DNA of 64,000 nucleotides. Source: Palaemon carinicauda. Taxonomy: Eukaryota; Arthropoda; Malacostraca; Decapoda; Palaemonidae. How positions within the stretch are numbered: position 1 is the stretch's first letter; each line of letters opens with the position of its first letter. A model generated the notes under the pieces. It did not search any database, was not told the DNA's origin, and saw only the letters and a program-made list of their open reading frames with translations. The DNA lies in contig NC_090765.1 of the NCBI RefSeq assembly GCF_036898095.1, positions 27,175,178 to 27,239,177 on the forward strand. The letters run 5' to 3'. The translations under genes and the position numbers were made by a program. This document shows positions 1-46,014 of the stretch, piece after piece.

Positions 1-593
1 TGAATAAACAGTATGGATATAGCAACCTTATCCCACTTGTCATAAGAGAAGATGAGGAATTACACAAAAAACCTGAGCCTCTTTGATGCCCTGGAACTCA
101 GAATTTGTGGGGCACATGGGCAGTGCTCTTGGTCAGCACAGAGTTTTATACTGCATTGGTAAAAGGTGTCCATGAAGCATGAGGACCACAAACATAGGAT
201 AATCATAAACAATGTTATATTTCTAAACAAATTTGAATGTAAAACTCCAATTCTGAAATCAATAAAGTTCTTAAATGAAGGATTGTCAATACTTTACATC
301 ATACATGCGTATTTTACGTGCATCTTCTAGATTAATTAGTACTGAATAGCATTCACTTTTATAGTGTTTTCATTTCTAACACAAGCATAAAATATATGAT
401 GAATTAATCAAGAATTAAGTTTCATTAACAAACCCCAAGTATTTGATGTAAGCTATTTCTGAATACAAAAAAGACGTGGTTTACTACATCTTCAAATTAA
501 AACTCCTATAAATAATAATAAATGGTATCATAAAAAAATCCCTTACATACCTACAACTAATATACACAATATGAACATGAAGTTAGAACTTAC
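1..593. other. CCT intron 3' of exon F, no feature seen
   Basis: AT-rich intronic sequence. I looked for the last CCT exon (a phase-2 acceptor followed by serine/proline-rich coding on the minus strand) and found none that I could support. Confidence 0.5.
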
Positions 594-32736
<32,143 letters not shown>

Positions 32737-32739
32737 CTG

Positions 32740-35700
32740 TGAGAGGAACATGTAAGCTACATAAATAACCTATTCCTTATGTGCTAATTAATGAGTGGAT
32801 TAGGATAGTAAATATTAAAAAATAATTCATAAAGTTCAAGCAGAATTTTTAAAAATTCTGAAAAAAAATAAAAAACCATAAAAAAAATATATTTTTTTTT
32901 TACGTCAGTGTAATACAGTACATGCATACAGTGAAAGGAAATATGTAAAAAATACATTCAAAATTATATCAATATCCAATATAACAGCTACCATACCTAC
33001 TAAAGTTAAAATAAAATTAATTACAGTATACATTATATTATTTTGATACTTACCTGCTAGTCACAGCGATAACAATCACGAAGCATGGACGCAACCTCTT
33101 AACCACACCCCCCAAAAGAAAGTTTTCTCTATCTTTCCCCTATAACCCTTCACTCCAGCACCTAGCTAGTGTCAGATTGCCCTTTATCAGGAAGACAACA
33201 GAACCTGCTAGAATTCTTTTTCTATGTGAATCACTCCTATTTAAAGCTGTAGAAGACTTTTAAAACACTGCATGTGACTGGCAGGAAATAATCAAAATAA
33301 TGAGTTTTATAATAAAAATTCTGCCTATTTCAATTATGCGTACCTGTTACCCCAAGTGCCGACTACAAGAGAGGAGCATATCAAGCAGTTTTACTTAAAT
33401 CTATAAAGTAAAAAATAACCTTACGTACCCCACAAATTTCTACATGGCTTGATTTGTACGCCAAAATAAAGTATAAAATGTTTCTATGGAGTTTAATCCA
33501 GTTATTTAATAAGGAAGGAAAAACAACTTAGAACCAGATACATGATCTGTAGAATACATTTACTGACAAATGCATACAAGAAATCTAAAAAGACAACCTG
33601 AGCTGTTATCCAGAATACCATTTTTAAAGGTTCAATCTTAGAATCATCACATCCATTATGTTCTATCTATGCAATTACTTCTGAATTGCACTGCATTGAG
33701 TGTTATTGGAAATTCAAAACCCTCCAAGGGCCATTATGGACAGATTCCAAGAACAGAATATGTAACTATGTTATACTTAGATAAAGCCTTTGATAATAAA
33801 CTCTTTGTCAAACCTGCTTATCTAGCAAAGTTGGTTCTCCATCTCGATATTGCAGCTAATATAATTCCTTTCCTCACTGGGCTACTTTCCCAATAAGAGC
33901 GCTAGAGCTTGTAGCATTCTGCTTTTCTAACTAGGGTTGTATCTTAGCTAGTAATAATGATAAATAATAACAATAATGATGATGATGATGAGATGATGAT
34001 GATGATGATGATGATAATAATAATAATAAAAATAACAACAATAACAATAATAATTATTATTATTATGATCTGAAAAAATCTTCGAGTTGCTCAAAAAATC
34101 ATGAATCTTATCCCCAGGAACTATTGCTGATATGTGGGCCTTCCTATTTACTTTAAAAGCATGGAAAACAACCCAAGAACCTTTATTAGGTAACAGTTTG
34201 TCATTTAGAGAAACTTGAATGTCATCAATGATTTGGCAAGAAGCATGAAATAAAGTTCAGTTTTCTGAATCAGGTCAGCAGAACTACCAGATGGTCCATC
34301 TTGCCTTAAAAGTTGAGGATAACAGAATAAAAGTTATATGACTACCTTTCTCAAAGAGGATAGAGTCTGGAAGACTCCTTATAACTGACCAGTCCTCAAA
34401 CATCAGACACTGACAGCTAACCTGTAGATCAGGTTCAGGTTTTCAAGACTTAGCCTTTGTAACAGCACCTCAGGTGTTTACATTATGATTTTAGATTGGA
34501 ATACATCTTTAATCTATTTTGTTTTGTTTTTACTTCTGCATATGGTAATTCAATTTTTCCTGTGAAAGTAAATAATGAAAATGTTGTAAATAATGGCTTA
34601 TTCACAAGAGCTGAGTGGTTGTGAGCGCTCTTTTTATAATAAAGGTTTCTACATAAAGGTACTGGCAAGCTTTTACAAAGGATTTCAAGGCTGAAAGCTT
34701 TATACTGTACTTTTGAGTCTCATATACAGTAGTCAGTGAAAATATTCTCCAGATTGTGCATCCGAATCCAACTTGTCTAGCCCAGTCACAAACATCCTAT
34801 TTATGCACCTTTAAAATGCTATACAGTACTTCATAAAATACCTACGTTAACAAAAAAAAATGTCATCTAATCACCTTCAGTAACTTCATAACATAAATAA
34901 CAAGCAAACTGAAGAAAAAGTTGTTTACAAAACCAAGTACATTGTGCTGGTTAAGCTGCAATTTCTTAAATTTCTAACCAATATGAAATAAAGGGCAACA
35001 ATAACTCACTATAAAATACTAATGGCATGGAAATGTTACAAACCATTTCATTTGAACTTTTGCCAAGCATAAAAACAAACAGTGGTATGAACTGTAATAT
35101 ACGTTTTCACTTCTGCTTACAAAAGGTATTTCAAGAACATATACTTAAATTGAGATATATAGTACTTCAAACATTCACTTTTGATCATCAAATATACTGT
35201 ATTTCCTAGAGACTTTACTATAATTAAGACATACTTTAAATATGTTATTCAATCAAAATTCTCAAATTTCTTAATTTTCATATCAACACTATATTAAATG
35301 GCCTTTTAATCTTCCATAAACTAACTAAAATATATTTTCTGGGTTTAACCACAAGCTAGGGAACAACCTAGAAGGATAAATACTTCAGTCACTTAAAGCA
35401 TATATACTGTATCATATAAACCATAAAATAAATAAATTGCATAAGAGTACTGTAATGAATGTTTATGAAAATTACAAACACACAAAAAAAATGTAATATA
35501 TGTAACATACTTAACTGACAAAAATATTCACTATTTTCACTGCTTTGTGATGGCTGTCTGGTTCCCCAGCCAAAACTTGAATAAACTGTTCACTAAGATG
35601 TTAACAATTACATAAGACAAGCTTATCAGCAGTGATAATACCGAGTCTATCACCCCCACCAAAGTCCACTTCAGAAAGTCAACAGCCACTTGTTTAAATA

Positions 35701-38700
35701 ATGGGTTTGCTTATCAAATAAGACTAAAGACTAATGATCAAACTACCATGTCCTGTAGTACAATAATTCCACTAAGGATTCACAACTTATGCTAAAAAAT
35801 ATCTAGCAACACTGAACTTTATTAATTTATTTTATTCTTGAATTAAGCAAAATTCTGGATTGGAACATTCTGAATATCTATAATAAATTACAAAGCTAAC
35901 ATTAATAATCCTATTGAAATGAGACTTTGGCAGTTCTCAGTTGTTACTAAGTCACAGGTTATGTCACTGATAATTACTGACCTTCAACAATGAGTAAACA
36001 AGATAAAATAAGCAATACGCTTCTTTATATAATATGAATCCAGTGATGTTTATATGCACAATACTAATGTTCCAATCACTTCAAAGATAATGTTTGATAT
36101 AAGTATTAGTACCAGATTAACCTCTCATTCCAAAAATAATATTTACAAACTACGCATTTTCTGTGAAGATATTATCGTTAGGTAACAGAAATCATTACAG
36201 TAAAGTCAGAAATTATCTCAATCCAGAATACACCTGCTAATCAAAGTATCACCATATCAATTCCTTGAGTTATACAATATTTGGCAGCATACAATTTAAA
36301 AACAAAATTATTTTTCATGCAAACTTCCTATGTATTCCACTAGTGTATCAAATCTTGCATTGCAATTAGTCAGGAATTGGCTGACCATTCACATTCAAGG
36401 AATTTCATGTTGTTCAAATATTTTTAATAATAATATCACTACCTTCTCATATGAATGCTTCTTACTCACTACTTCACTAAATGTCTTTACAAACACTAAA
36501 TAAGTCAAGTAACACAAGACAGCTTATAGTCATAAGCTAAATCAATAGGTTTTCAACCATAAGATATCACAAATACAAGAAAAGTACAGTATTTATTATA
36601 TTGTACTGTATACAGTTGTCCCTGTGAATGAAACTACTTCGCATTCCATCAGAAGCAAATCACAAAGAGAAATATCATAAAACAAATGACCCTTCTTTTA
36701 CATAAATAGGGTTAACTTCTTAATAGGCGTACCTTACACCATAACCTTATATCACCGACATGTTCAGACAAACTACAATATAATACCTCCCTTTTTCCAC
36801 ATAACACACAAAAAAATATACAATATCTGCAAAGTAATGCTACAAAGGGTCTAAAAGGGAAAGTAGCTCAGTGCAAAAAAAAGAAATGGAGAGGTGAAGA
36901 ACAAAATGGAAAACAAGAATATAAGACACTAAAGCAAATTAAGAAATAAATAAACACTAATATAAAAGATATATGTTAATTATTTTCACCAAGTTTAAAC
37001 ACCTGAAGTTTAATAAATTCAACTACTGTATTCATTCACGAAGATCAATCCCACAATTTGGTCACATCTGGAATAAAACTTTTAGAATACTATGTAGCAT
37101 CGAGACTTACAAAATAATAAATATGGTGGATGGCATAATCTGGTTAGATCTCAGAGAAAAATTAGATTATGAAAAATCTTATATAGCTCCATGTACAATG
37201 AACTAATTGAAAAAGAGTGCTAGATACTAATGTAGATATCAGGAATAAGGCATTTAATAGCTTCAAATATTTATTCAACAATTCAAGATTAGAGTTCTTT
37301 GATGAAGATCAGGCATGAAAATAATATTCAAACCAAAGCAAAATAAAAATACACATAGTAAACAAAATTATCTAGGTAGGGAAGATATTATGTCCTAGAT
37401 CTACAAACAATCATGCTCTTTGTTTTGTTATAAGTTTAACTACATTCTCCATAATTTACATTATGCAGTAATGTAAACTAATCTCTTTTCCAGAGACTGC
37501 AACCTCAGGTATACAACTGGATCAATGCTAAGAGAGTATTGTCATCTAGATGAAAAGCATCACATGACACTTCAAAGGATGAGTAGAGATGAGCTAAAGG
37601 GGGCTGAGATCAAAGAAAAGTGGTGCCTAGATGAGCACATCATTTGATCTATCTTCAGTACCTTGTCTTCGAGTTATAGGTAATAGAAATAATGGGGCCC
37701 TCGATCTGTGTGAATGTTCTACAGACATTTGTTATCTATCAAGGTAATTTGTCTCTTTTTCCTTGGAATTCTTAAATTTCAATAAACACTCCTGCTCAAT
37801 TACCCTCAACTCTTTAGTTCACCTGTTCACCAACCCATACGCAACCTTGTGTGACAACTTGGCAATATCTTCATGGATACCCTTAAGAAAAGGAAAACTT
37901 TTTAGCCATACATACAGTATATTGCTCCAGATTGTGGTTGATATGGAAGGTTGAATTTTATGCCAAGCCTAAGTAATGAACACAAAAACATTCTTAAAGC
38001 TGGAATTTCTCCAAAACTCTACCACAATTTAGTTAAGACCTCAAGAAGTTTAACAGTAGGTTTTGAACAATAAAAATGTCTTGACTCACAGGTCCAATGA
38101 ATGTTAAAATAAAAGCAGCACATACTTGAAATCTTCTACAATAAAAAGCAGTGCTCAGGTGTTGTTCTTTAGAAACCTTGGATCAAGATACTGTACAGTC
38201 TCTCTTCTTTAAGGGGACAAACGTTTTCTTAAGACATCTAATTCCTAAGACTGCCTGACCACCAATAAAATAATTGTTTCAAGACCTATACAACTTTACA
38301 CAGTTTATAAAAACCTTAGATATGTACTTTTTAAAGGCCTATCACCAGTCATGGCTTTGACAAATGTCACATCATAATATGGACTCACAACTTTCCGAGA
38401 TCAGGATAGTACAGAAAAAAGGTCTTCCTTATCATCGTCCTGGTAAATGAATTGGATTGCCATATATTCAAATCTCAGAACCAGGTAAAAAGGACTCTCT
38501 CCATATCCCCAATGACTGGATTGGACTGGATTATAAATTTTATGCCAGAGGAGAGGCATTGAGACCAGCGCTATATAATCCCCAATGACCTGATCACCTA
38601 ACTTGGTGATCCTCTATCCAGCCAAGGATGATAGTCTGGCTTGTCACAAAAACAGCACCCTCCTTCTGACGAACAACAGACAAAGTGGATAGGGACAATA

Positions 38701-39030
38701 AAGTTAACTTGGCAATATATTTGGTACCTGGCCTTCACCATTTTTGTAAATATGGTTTAGTCTGGAAGCACAAAACCCAACTTGTTATTCAATATTTCTT
38801 CGTAAATGTCAAGCTCCATAATAAGAACCAAGTTATTCGATTAGGTAACTACAAATTAACTTGCACAAATGCCAGCAGTTCACACCAAATGAAACATTTG
38901 AATATAAAATCATAGTTTCCCAATCAACTTGAAACACCACAACAAAGAGTTCAGAATTCTTTAGAAAATTCATCATCTCCTCCTTCACATATTGACACAA
39001 AGGGCCTGTCTACACAATGTATAAATTATT
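32740..39030. other. no supported gene; presumed CCT 5' intron or intergenic DNA
   Basis: Over 6 kb of AT-rich sequence. The only structures I can point to are the repeat end at 33,860-34,060 and short A/T runs. Open frames are short, lack splice context and show no family resemblance. The start-codon exon of CCT may lie here or beyond the window; I could not identify it. Confidence 0.45.
33860..34060 (+). repeat. 3' end of an interspersed repeat with (GAT)n/(AAT)n tail
   Basis: The phrase ttcctttcctcactgggcta, followed by gcattctgctttt and aactagggttgta, recurs at 45,300-45,400. Both end in a taataata-type tail, here expanded into (GAT)n and (AAT)n. The layout fits the 3' terminus of a non-LTR element or SINE. 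Confidence 0.75.
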
Positions 39031-39033
39031 CTA

Positions 39034-39343
39034 TTAACCCTTTTACCCCCAAAGGACGTACTGGTACGTTTCACAAAACTCATCCCTTTACCCCCATGGA
39101 CGTACCAGTATGTCCTTGCAAAATTATCCTATAAAAAAATTTTTTTTTCATATTCTTAATAGTTTTTTGAGAAAATTCAGGCATTTTCCAAGAGAATGAG
39201 ACCAACCTGACCTCTCTATGACAAAAATTAAGCCTGTTAGAGCAATTTAAAAAATATATACTGCAAAATGTGCTGGGGAAAAAATAACCCCTTGGGGATT
39301 AAGGGTTGGAAATTTCCAAAGAGCCTGGGGGTAAAAGGGTTAA
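39034..39343. mobile_element. TTAA-flanked MITE (piggyBac-like), copy 2
   Basis: A 310-bp copy of the element at 21,352-21,662, in the same orientation and with TTAA on both sides. The ends are TTAACCCTTTTACCCCC and GGGGGTAAAAGGGTTAA. Differences from copy 1 are scattered substitutions with few indels, suggesting a common source rather than a segmental duplication; the flanks are unrelated. Confidence 0.9.
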
Positions 39344-39512
39344 CATACAGTACTTGAGAATGGCTCCAAGTGGTATTGAAAGATAGTGAAATGACAGGTC
39401 ATCCTTATCAAGACCTCCTAATACTTATTGAAATGCCCCCAAGAATGGGTCAGCAAAGCTGCAAGCTAGCATTGTAAGCAATGTTATGTACAACTTCTTT
39501 GTTGCTGTCTGG

Positions 39513-39625
39513 AGGAACGTAGAGAGTAGAGGTCCCCTTTTTTGTTTTGTTTCTTGTTGATGTTGGCTACCCCCCAAAATTGGGGGAAGTGCCTTTGGTA
39601 TATGTATGTATGTATGTATGTACAA
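39513..39625. repeat. interspersed repeat with (TATG)n tail, copy 2
   Basis: Matches 2,415-2,512 through gtagagagtagaggtcccct and ctaccccccaaaattggggg, then ends in tatgtatgtatg. Confidence 0.75.
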
Positions 39626-39799
39626 CTTCTCAGTATCTCTCTAAATCCCACATTACTATATACCTAGGGTGCATTTTTTAAAACGTTCAGTCATCGTCAT
39701 GAGGTTCAGATCATAAAAAATACTATTCTAATTAATGATATTCTGTGAAACAAATGTTGCATGGATGAAAAATGGTCAAGTTAAAGAGTAGAGTTTAAC

Positions 39800-40140
39800 A
39801 AATACTTGTTTCACTCCAAATCCATTAATTTTTCTCCCCTTGTAGTGCATTTACATAAATACCCATTACCAAGAGAAAGTAGCCACTGAACTATTATATT
39901 GCAGTAGTTTATCCATTGAGCGAAAAAGAATTGTTTGATAATCTCAATGATGTCAGGTGTATGAGGACAGAGGAGAATATGGAAAGAATAGGCCAGACTA
40001 TTTGGAGTATGTGTAGGCAAAGAAAAATAAACTGTAACCAGAGAGAAAGATCCAATGTAGTACTGTCTAGCCAGTCAAAGGACACAATAACTCTCTAGCA
40101 GTGGTATATCAATAGGTGGCTGATGCCCTGGCCAACCTTC
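39800..40140 (-). repeat. interspersed repeat, inverted relative to 44,790-45,240
   Basis: The minus strand of this block and the plus strand of 44,800-45,100 share the segments that translate as NSLAYSFHILLCPHTP and NLAYSLHILFCPHT, the ctggccagacagtact segment, and the tggctactttc segment. Neither reading frame looks like a conserved protein; the similarity is at DNA level. Confidence 0.7.
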
Positions 40141-40249
40141 TACCTACTTATCATATAATTTGAGACCTATTTCTTCCTGTTTTTGGTTAAGTTCTATTTG
40201 TTAATTTGACATAATTTTGTTGAGTTACATATTTATGATATCATTTTAC

Positions 40250-43200
40250 AATCTTGTTTGAAAGCCAGATATATAACTGACATAATTCTTAAATGGGACT
40301 TATGGGTACAGTACTGGTTTAAGCATGATAAAGTGCACAGTAATGACCAGATAAAATTATCACATTTTGTACTGAAAAAAATTACCATTTGGACATCCAT
40401 GGGTCAAAGTATTTTGCAACATCAATACAGTTACTATTATGGTCAAGTACTTCTTCTCATACTATATTTATAGCATAACGGCCTCATTTCAAGTGGTTCT
40501 GGTCATTTAACTGTAAGTAATTCAAGTATAGCTTCGAGCTTTCATTGGATGATGATAATGTTTCCTGCTTCAGTCATTAGCTATTTCTGATGGTGATCCC
40601 AGTACTTTGTCAGTGGATGATAGTTCCCAACTGTCGAAGAGACAGTTTTTCCAATGAAATCAGTCCCTCGCTCTGGGTGGTCTATGATGAGTGCTTTGCT
40701 ATCTCCTCCCATGATGGCTGCTACTTGCTTCCTCGACCTTCTGATTGTGCGGAAAGTTCACTTAAGGACTACATCTCAACTCTTGATCAGAAAATAACCG
40801 AGATCCTTCTCTTGTTGCAGGATATACCGCCTCCTCTCCTTTTTTTTTGTGCTCATGAAGTTTCTGCTCTCCAGTCTTCTCATCAACATTATTCTCCCTT
40901 CTGATGGCCAAAGGTTCATCTTTATGCAGGCCGATGTACACAATGTGCCCGATTTTCCTGTCAGTCCTTCTCACTTCCGATAAGTTCACAATGAAAACTC
41001 TCTTTGAGTTCTAGGGGTCTGACTAATGATGAAGGGTCTTCTACATACGACTCTAATTATCACTTCCAGAGAAGTTCAATACATCCCATCCTGGGCATGA
41101 TTAAAAATGGAACAAGAACGCTCCTTCCTTTTGCCCTTATCATTCAAGTTAAGAAGACTATTACCGGTATCAGTATTCCCTAACACCAATAATGCTCTCA
41201 GGTTCCCCTCAATAACTGAATACTTACAATTGACAACACTAACTCTACTTGTTCAGGGGTAACTTTTAATCAGCTAGTAGCTAAGGTATGTGGCAACTGT
41301 TGGTAGCTAGCACAGGCACAGATGCAACTCTGTGCACGTCAAAGAAAAACAACGATATGGGTAGAGAAAAACAGAGCATCTTAATCTGCTTATAAAAGAG
41401 GAACTGAATGTAAGTACGTAAAACTTCAGGCCAGTAAGGCTTCAGCATGTTTGTTTTATGTCTATGCAGGATACTGAATCATAATAAGCTTCTAGAGATC
41501 AAGATCCACCATGATTTGAAAGCTCACTACTCCATTCTACATCACTGTACAAATATTCAGCAAGCTCTCATATAATGAAAAAATATTCACTGTTGACTGT
41601 ATTGTAGGTTAAGAACTTTGGGGATGCTATTCTCCTGAGAGGCTATAATTCCTTATACTCATCTACTTGTGGGCTGACAGAACTTTAGATCACTGGAATA
41701 TTTTGATCGTAAGAAGGTTCTGAATTCTCTTATTCAATAGAAGAGCCCAAAATGGAACTCAGGCTGATGTCATTCCTAAATAAAGAACTGACAAATGGAA
41801 TCAGGTAAGAACATATGAAATTTACTGCAAGCCTCTGCCTCAATAAGAGGCTTAACAGAACATTCTGGTCTCAAAGAAGGTCCTCTTGACAGTTGTTGAG
41901 GACCAACCAACCATATAGATAAAGAAAAAATCTTACTCTTTGATTATGTAACCACTTCACTACTGGAGCCATAACTATTATGAAGACTTGAGGAGTTACG
42001 CTGAAAACAGAGCATGGACAACTGAATTGACAGATTCTGCCTTGAAGCTTAAACTAGAAGTATTTTCATGAATCTAAGTGCATCAGAACATAAAGAATAC
42101 AAAAGTCAACTGAAAACATCCAATCTTCCCTTGGAATTGCAGCTAAAATTGTGGAGGGGTCTAAGAAGAACCGGGTTAGAACTAAAAACTTGAGATGAGA
42201 AACATACAGAACTTGTTTTTAACTTATTGAAGCTTCTGGAACAAAAAAAAAAAAAAACAGATGATTGTATAACCCTGAAGAAGGAACTAATACTTATACA
42301 TCATTCGTTTCGATATCAACATAAATATGTCGTTTTGTAAAATGCCCGTATTTTCTGGATTGCTAACATACAAAATAAATGACTTCGGTACAGTAGATAA
42401 CAGTACTGGAATTTAAAAAGACAACTGGCAGCTCAGCCTTATCACTATTATAACCCAAAGGTCTGGAAGAAGCAGACTCCAAAATTGATGGAAATGAGAC
42501 AACCGGCACTAAATGTTTCATGAAATGTTCTTATCATTTGGTAAATTTGTCAACTTTTCATCCCCTATCAAACAGAGTAGATTTTCGATTCAAATGATGG
42601 TGTGCAGAGTTTTAAACAACAGTTTCATTAACTGAATCCACTTCTATGTTCTTTTCAAGTTTTTTCAAAGGAAAAGTTCTAATTTCCACCGGCAAAGAGA
42701 GAGAAGTTCCTTTTTTTAATAGCCGCTAACATTAATTAACTTGTCAGAAATAGGTACATACTCTAAATAGGTAACTGGAAAGAAAAAATATCAACACAAA
42801 TAGGCACATGCTCTGTATACAGGACATAGACATTAAAGGAGGAAAAAGCTCATGTGAGATTTGAAATCTCATTAAATTCAAGTTCAAGAATTTTGTTACA
42901 TGTGATAGAAGAGATTTCAAAAGATTATCAATATTAACAAGCCTATTGCCTAACAAACCATTAAATTCAGACAGAAGTTTAAAGCAAGACCAAATACTTC
43001 AACCATTTGAATAACCAACCCACCTACTGTACCTATCTAAATGGTAAGACGTACAATAGTGTCCCAATTATGTAAAAATTTGGTCGATCCACGGCTTTGT
43101 AAAACTGGCAAATCGCAGATTTCAATGCACATAACATGAATAATTCCATTAAAGCAAAACAAATGACAACTTACCTAGTCAAACCTTTTTACTACCCATT

Positions 43201-44400
43201 TGAATACTTTCTAAGTACTACAGTATACTGTACTTTTTCTCTATACTGTACTTTTTCTATTATGAAATTACTATGAATAGATAAAACATTTAAAAGGTTC
43301 TCAAGCTATAACTTGAAAAAATTTAAAATTACACCCAGGATGGGTGTAAATACCGTATATTTCTGCATAAGACAACCTAAAATTGGGGCAAATTTTAATG
43401 AATTCAGGTCACATTTGTTATAAAAGATGACTGGTGAATTACAAAAACATCAGTACTATGGGATAGGTTTTGCCGTATCATTTAAAATCCAAAATTAACT
43501 AAATAAAGCTGATTTTATTAGCGTGCCTATCCTAACCACACCACCTAAAATGGAAACTACTGTTTTGTTTATGTTTCAACACAGCACTGCCAATCATAAT
43601 AAACAAATGAGCGCATTGCCACATGAGTATAGGTTAGCTTTTGCAGCAACAGATATCTTACCAAGTATTGGTTATGTAATCATTTTTTTATTACTAATGT
43701 TGGTTTACTTACTCTTTCCTTAAAACTTGAAATGAAATGAATGCAATTTTATATAATGTTTTTTTCCGAAGCACACTGCCTGAAACTAAAATCTTTCGTT
43801 TGTTTACGTTTCATCACCGATAATGATGAAAACACAAATGCATTCACACATCCAGGTGATAACTAATGATACTAAGAGCTTTTAGTAATTATTACGTTAT
43901 TACTGTACAAAAATTTTACCTTCCGTATCCCTAAGTCAGTTTAATTCCGTATCAACTTGAACCCATATCAATTATGGAAACACCAGTCAGAAAAGAAGAA
44001 AGTACTGCACTAGTTTCAAGTTAAGGTGCAAGATTAGAGAAAGTGAGGATAATTTGAATCATGATGGTTTTTTTCATGAAAAATTAATATTACACTAATA
44101 AAAATTAGTGGAAGGTGCAAATTATGGGACATGAAGTTGAATCCTAACAAAACTCAATGTATGATTGTTAGTAGATCGAGGACAGTGGCTCCTCAACATC
44201 AAGATCTGAGCAATGATGATGTTTGGGTTGACCTCTGATCTGAAGATTTGCATCTGAATGGTTGACAGTGGCATTACAAATGACATCAGAAATTCCGGAA
44301 GGTTAATTTCATTCACCACCCACTAGCTCTGACCCAGTTTTTTTCAGTACATATAATTATTCTCACTAGCATCACCCAACCAGTGACTAAAGAAATCTCT
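40250..44400. other. no supported gene
   Basis: Mostly AT-rich. The block 40,590-40,990 has higher GC and overlapping open frames on both strands (104 codons plus, 75 codons minus, the latter starting MNLSEVRRTDRKIGHIVYIG). I recognise no family, and it could be a decayed repeat. Nothing else stands out. Confidence 0.4.
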
Positions 44401-44449
44401 AAACTCTCATTTTTACAGTTAATCTTTTTCCCCCACCTTTATCTCTAAA

Positions 44450-44775
44450 CTAAGAGGTCAGTTGCCTGATGCGCCCTCTCCAATGCCTTCGATTAAAGGC
44501 ATCCGCTTCCACCAAACCTATTCTCTCCATATCATCCTTCACCTTATCTCGCCATCTACTGTAATTCTCTGCCTCCCTCGTGATCTTCTCCCCCTTACAG
44601 GTTCCTCCTAAGCCCTCCCCACCATCCATCCTTAACACATGCCCACACCATCTCGGTCGTGATACTCTTATCATCTCCGTAATCTTCACTACATCAGCCA
44701 TTCTTCTTATTTTCTCATTTTCGAATCTTTCAAACAGTGATATTCCCATGACCCACCTTAACATTCTCATCTAAC
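44450..44775 (-). mobile_element. RTE-like LINE C-terminal fragment
   Basis: A minus-strand open frame of 106 codons starts MRMLRWVMGISLFERFENEK, followed by VSRPRWCGHVLRMD and WRDKVKDDMERIGL. It is the same C-terminal region as in the fragment at 5,223-5,792 but from a different lineage by sequence. It is 5'-truncated, with no RT core. It abuts the plus-strand repeat at 44,790. Confidence 0.82.
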
Positions 44776-44789
44776 CTTAGGTTAGCCAG

Positions 44790-45400
44790 GTCACCAACCA
44801 TCTGTTGAGATACTATTGCTAGAGTTATGGGGATCTTTGACTGGCCAGACAGTACTAAATTGTATCCTTCTATCTGGTTACGGTTCATTTTCCCTTTGCT
44901 ACACACGCACAAATCTGGCCTATTCTTTACATATTCTCTTCTGTCCACACACACACCTGACAACACTGAGATTACTAAACAATTCTTCTTCACACAGAGG
45001 GTTACTGCACTGTAATTGTTCAGTGGCCACTTTCCTTTTGGTAAGGGTAGAAGGGACTCTAGCTATGGTAAGCAGCTCTTCTAGGACACTACAAAATTAA
45101 ACCACTGTTCTCTAGTCTTGGGTAGTGCCATAGCCTCTATACCATGGTCTTCCACTGTCTTAGGTTAGAGTTCTCTTGCTTGAGGGTAGACTCGGCACGC
45201 TATTCTATCTTATTTCTTTTCCTCTTGTTTTGTTAAAGTTTTCATAATTTATACAGGATATTTATTTTAATGTTAATAATCTTAAAATATTTTTTTTCCC
45301 TTGTTTCCTTTCCTCACTGGGCTATTTTCCCTGTTGGAGAACTGGGGTTAGAGCATTCTGCTTTTCCAACTAGAGTTGTAGCTTAGCAATTAATAATAAT
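44790..45400 (+). repeat. interspersed repeat ending in the cctcactgggcta 3' module
   Basis: The first part (44,800-45,240) is the inverted partner of 39,800-40,140. The last part (45,300-45,400) matches 33,860-33,960 and ends in taataataataac. Together this looks like one element with a conserved 3' end. I cannot name its family. Confidence 0.65.
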
Positions 45401-45404
45401 AACA

Positions 45405-46010
45405 ACTCTATGATTCTTACAATTTTAGGTGTGATTCTTGACAGCAAATTTACTTTTGAAAAACACATTAGGTCTGTGTCTTCTTCAATTGCACAAAAAA
45501 TTGGCTTATTGAGTAAGTCTTTTAAGATTTTCAGTGATCAATCTACTCTGAAAAAGTATTTTCATTCTTTCATTCTACCTTATGTGTATTGTTCTCCTGT
45601 TTGGTCTTCAGCTGCTGATTCTCATCTCAATTTGCTGGACAGGAACTTAGTCTATTAAATTTCTTATTCCTGATCAACATATTAATCTCTGGCACCATCG
45701 TTCAATTAGATCGTTATGCATGTTGCATAAGATTTTTCATAATTCTGATCATCCTTCACATTCAGATCTTCCTGGACAGTTCCATCCCGTTTGTAATACT
45801 AGGCAAGCAGTTAATTCTAATAGTCAGGCCTTCTCCAGCATGAGGCTCAATACTACACAGTATTCTAGAAGTTTTATTCCAGCTGTGACCAAGTTGTGGA
45901 ATGATCTTCCTCCTCGGGTCATTGAATGAGTAGAACTTCTAAAGTTCAATCTTGCAGCAAATGTTTTTATGTTGAACACTGACATAAGACTTTTTATAAT
46001 AATAATAATA
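45405..46010 (+). mobile_element. Jockey/I-like LINE, post-RT segment and 3' end
   Basis: A plus-strand frame reads ILGVILDSKFTFEKHIRSVS, then ILPYVYCSPVWSSAADSHLN up to a break at 45,656. In another frame (45,720 on) it continues MLHKIFHNSDHPSHSDLPGQ, FHPVCNTRQAVNSN and FIPAVTKLWNDLPPRVIE. The LGV.(I)D block and the WN.LP end are standard for the region after the RT palm in Jockey/I-type LINEs. It ends in an (AAT)n tail at 46,000. 5'-truncated and frameshifted. Confidence 0.85.
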
Positions 46011-46014
46011 ATAT

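Noticed and set aside
33669..33896. LYLDKAFD as a possible RT motif
   Set aside because: There is no supporting RT sequence on either side; the match is too short.
37763..38915. Short open frames upstream of exon A
   Set aside because: No splice context, no family resemblance, and composition like the surrounding non-coding DNA.
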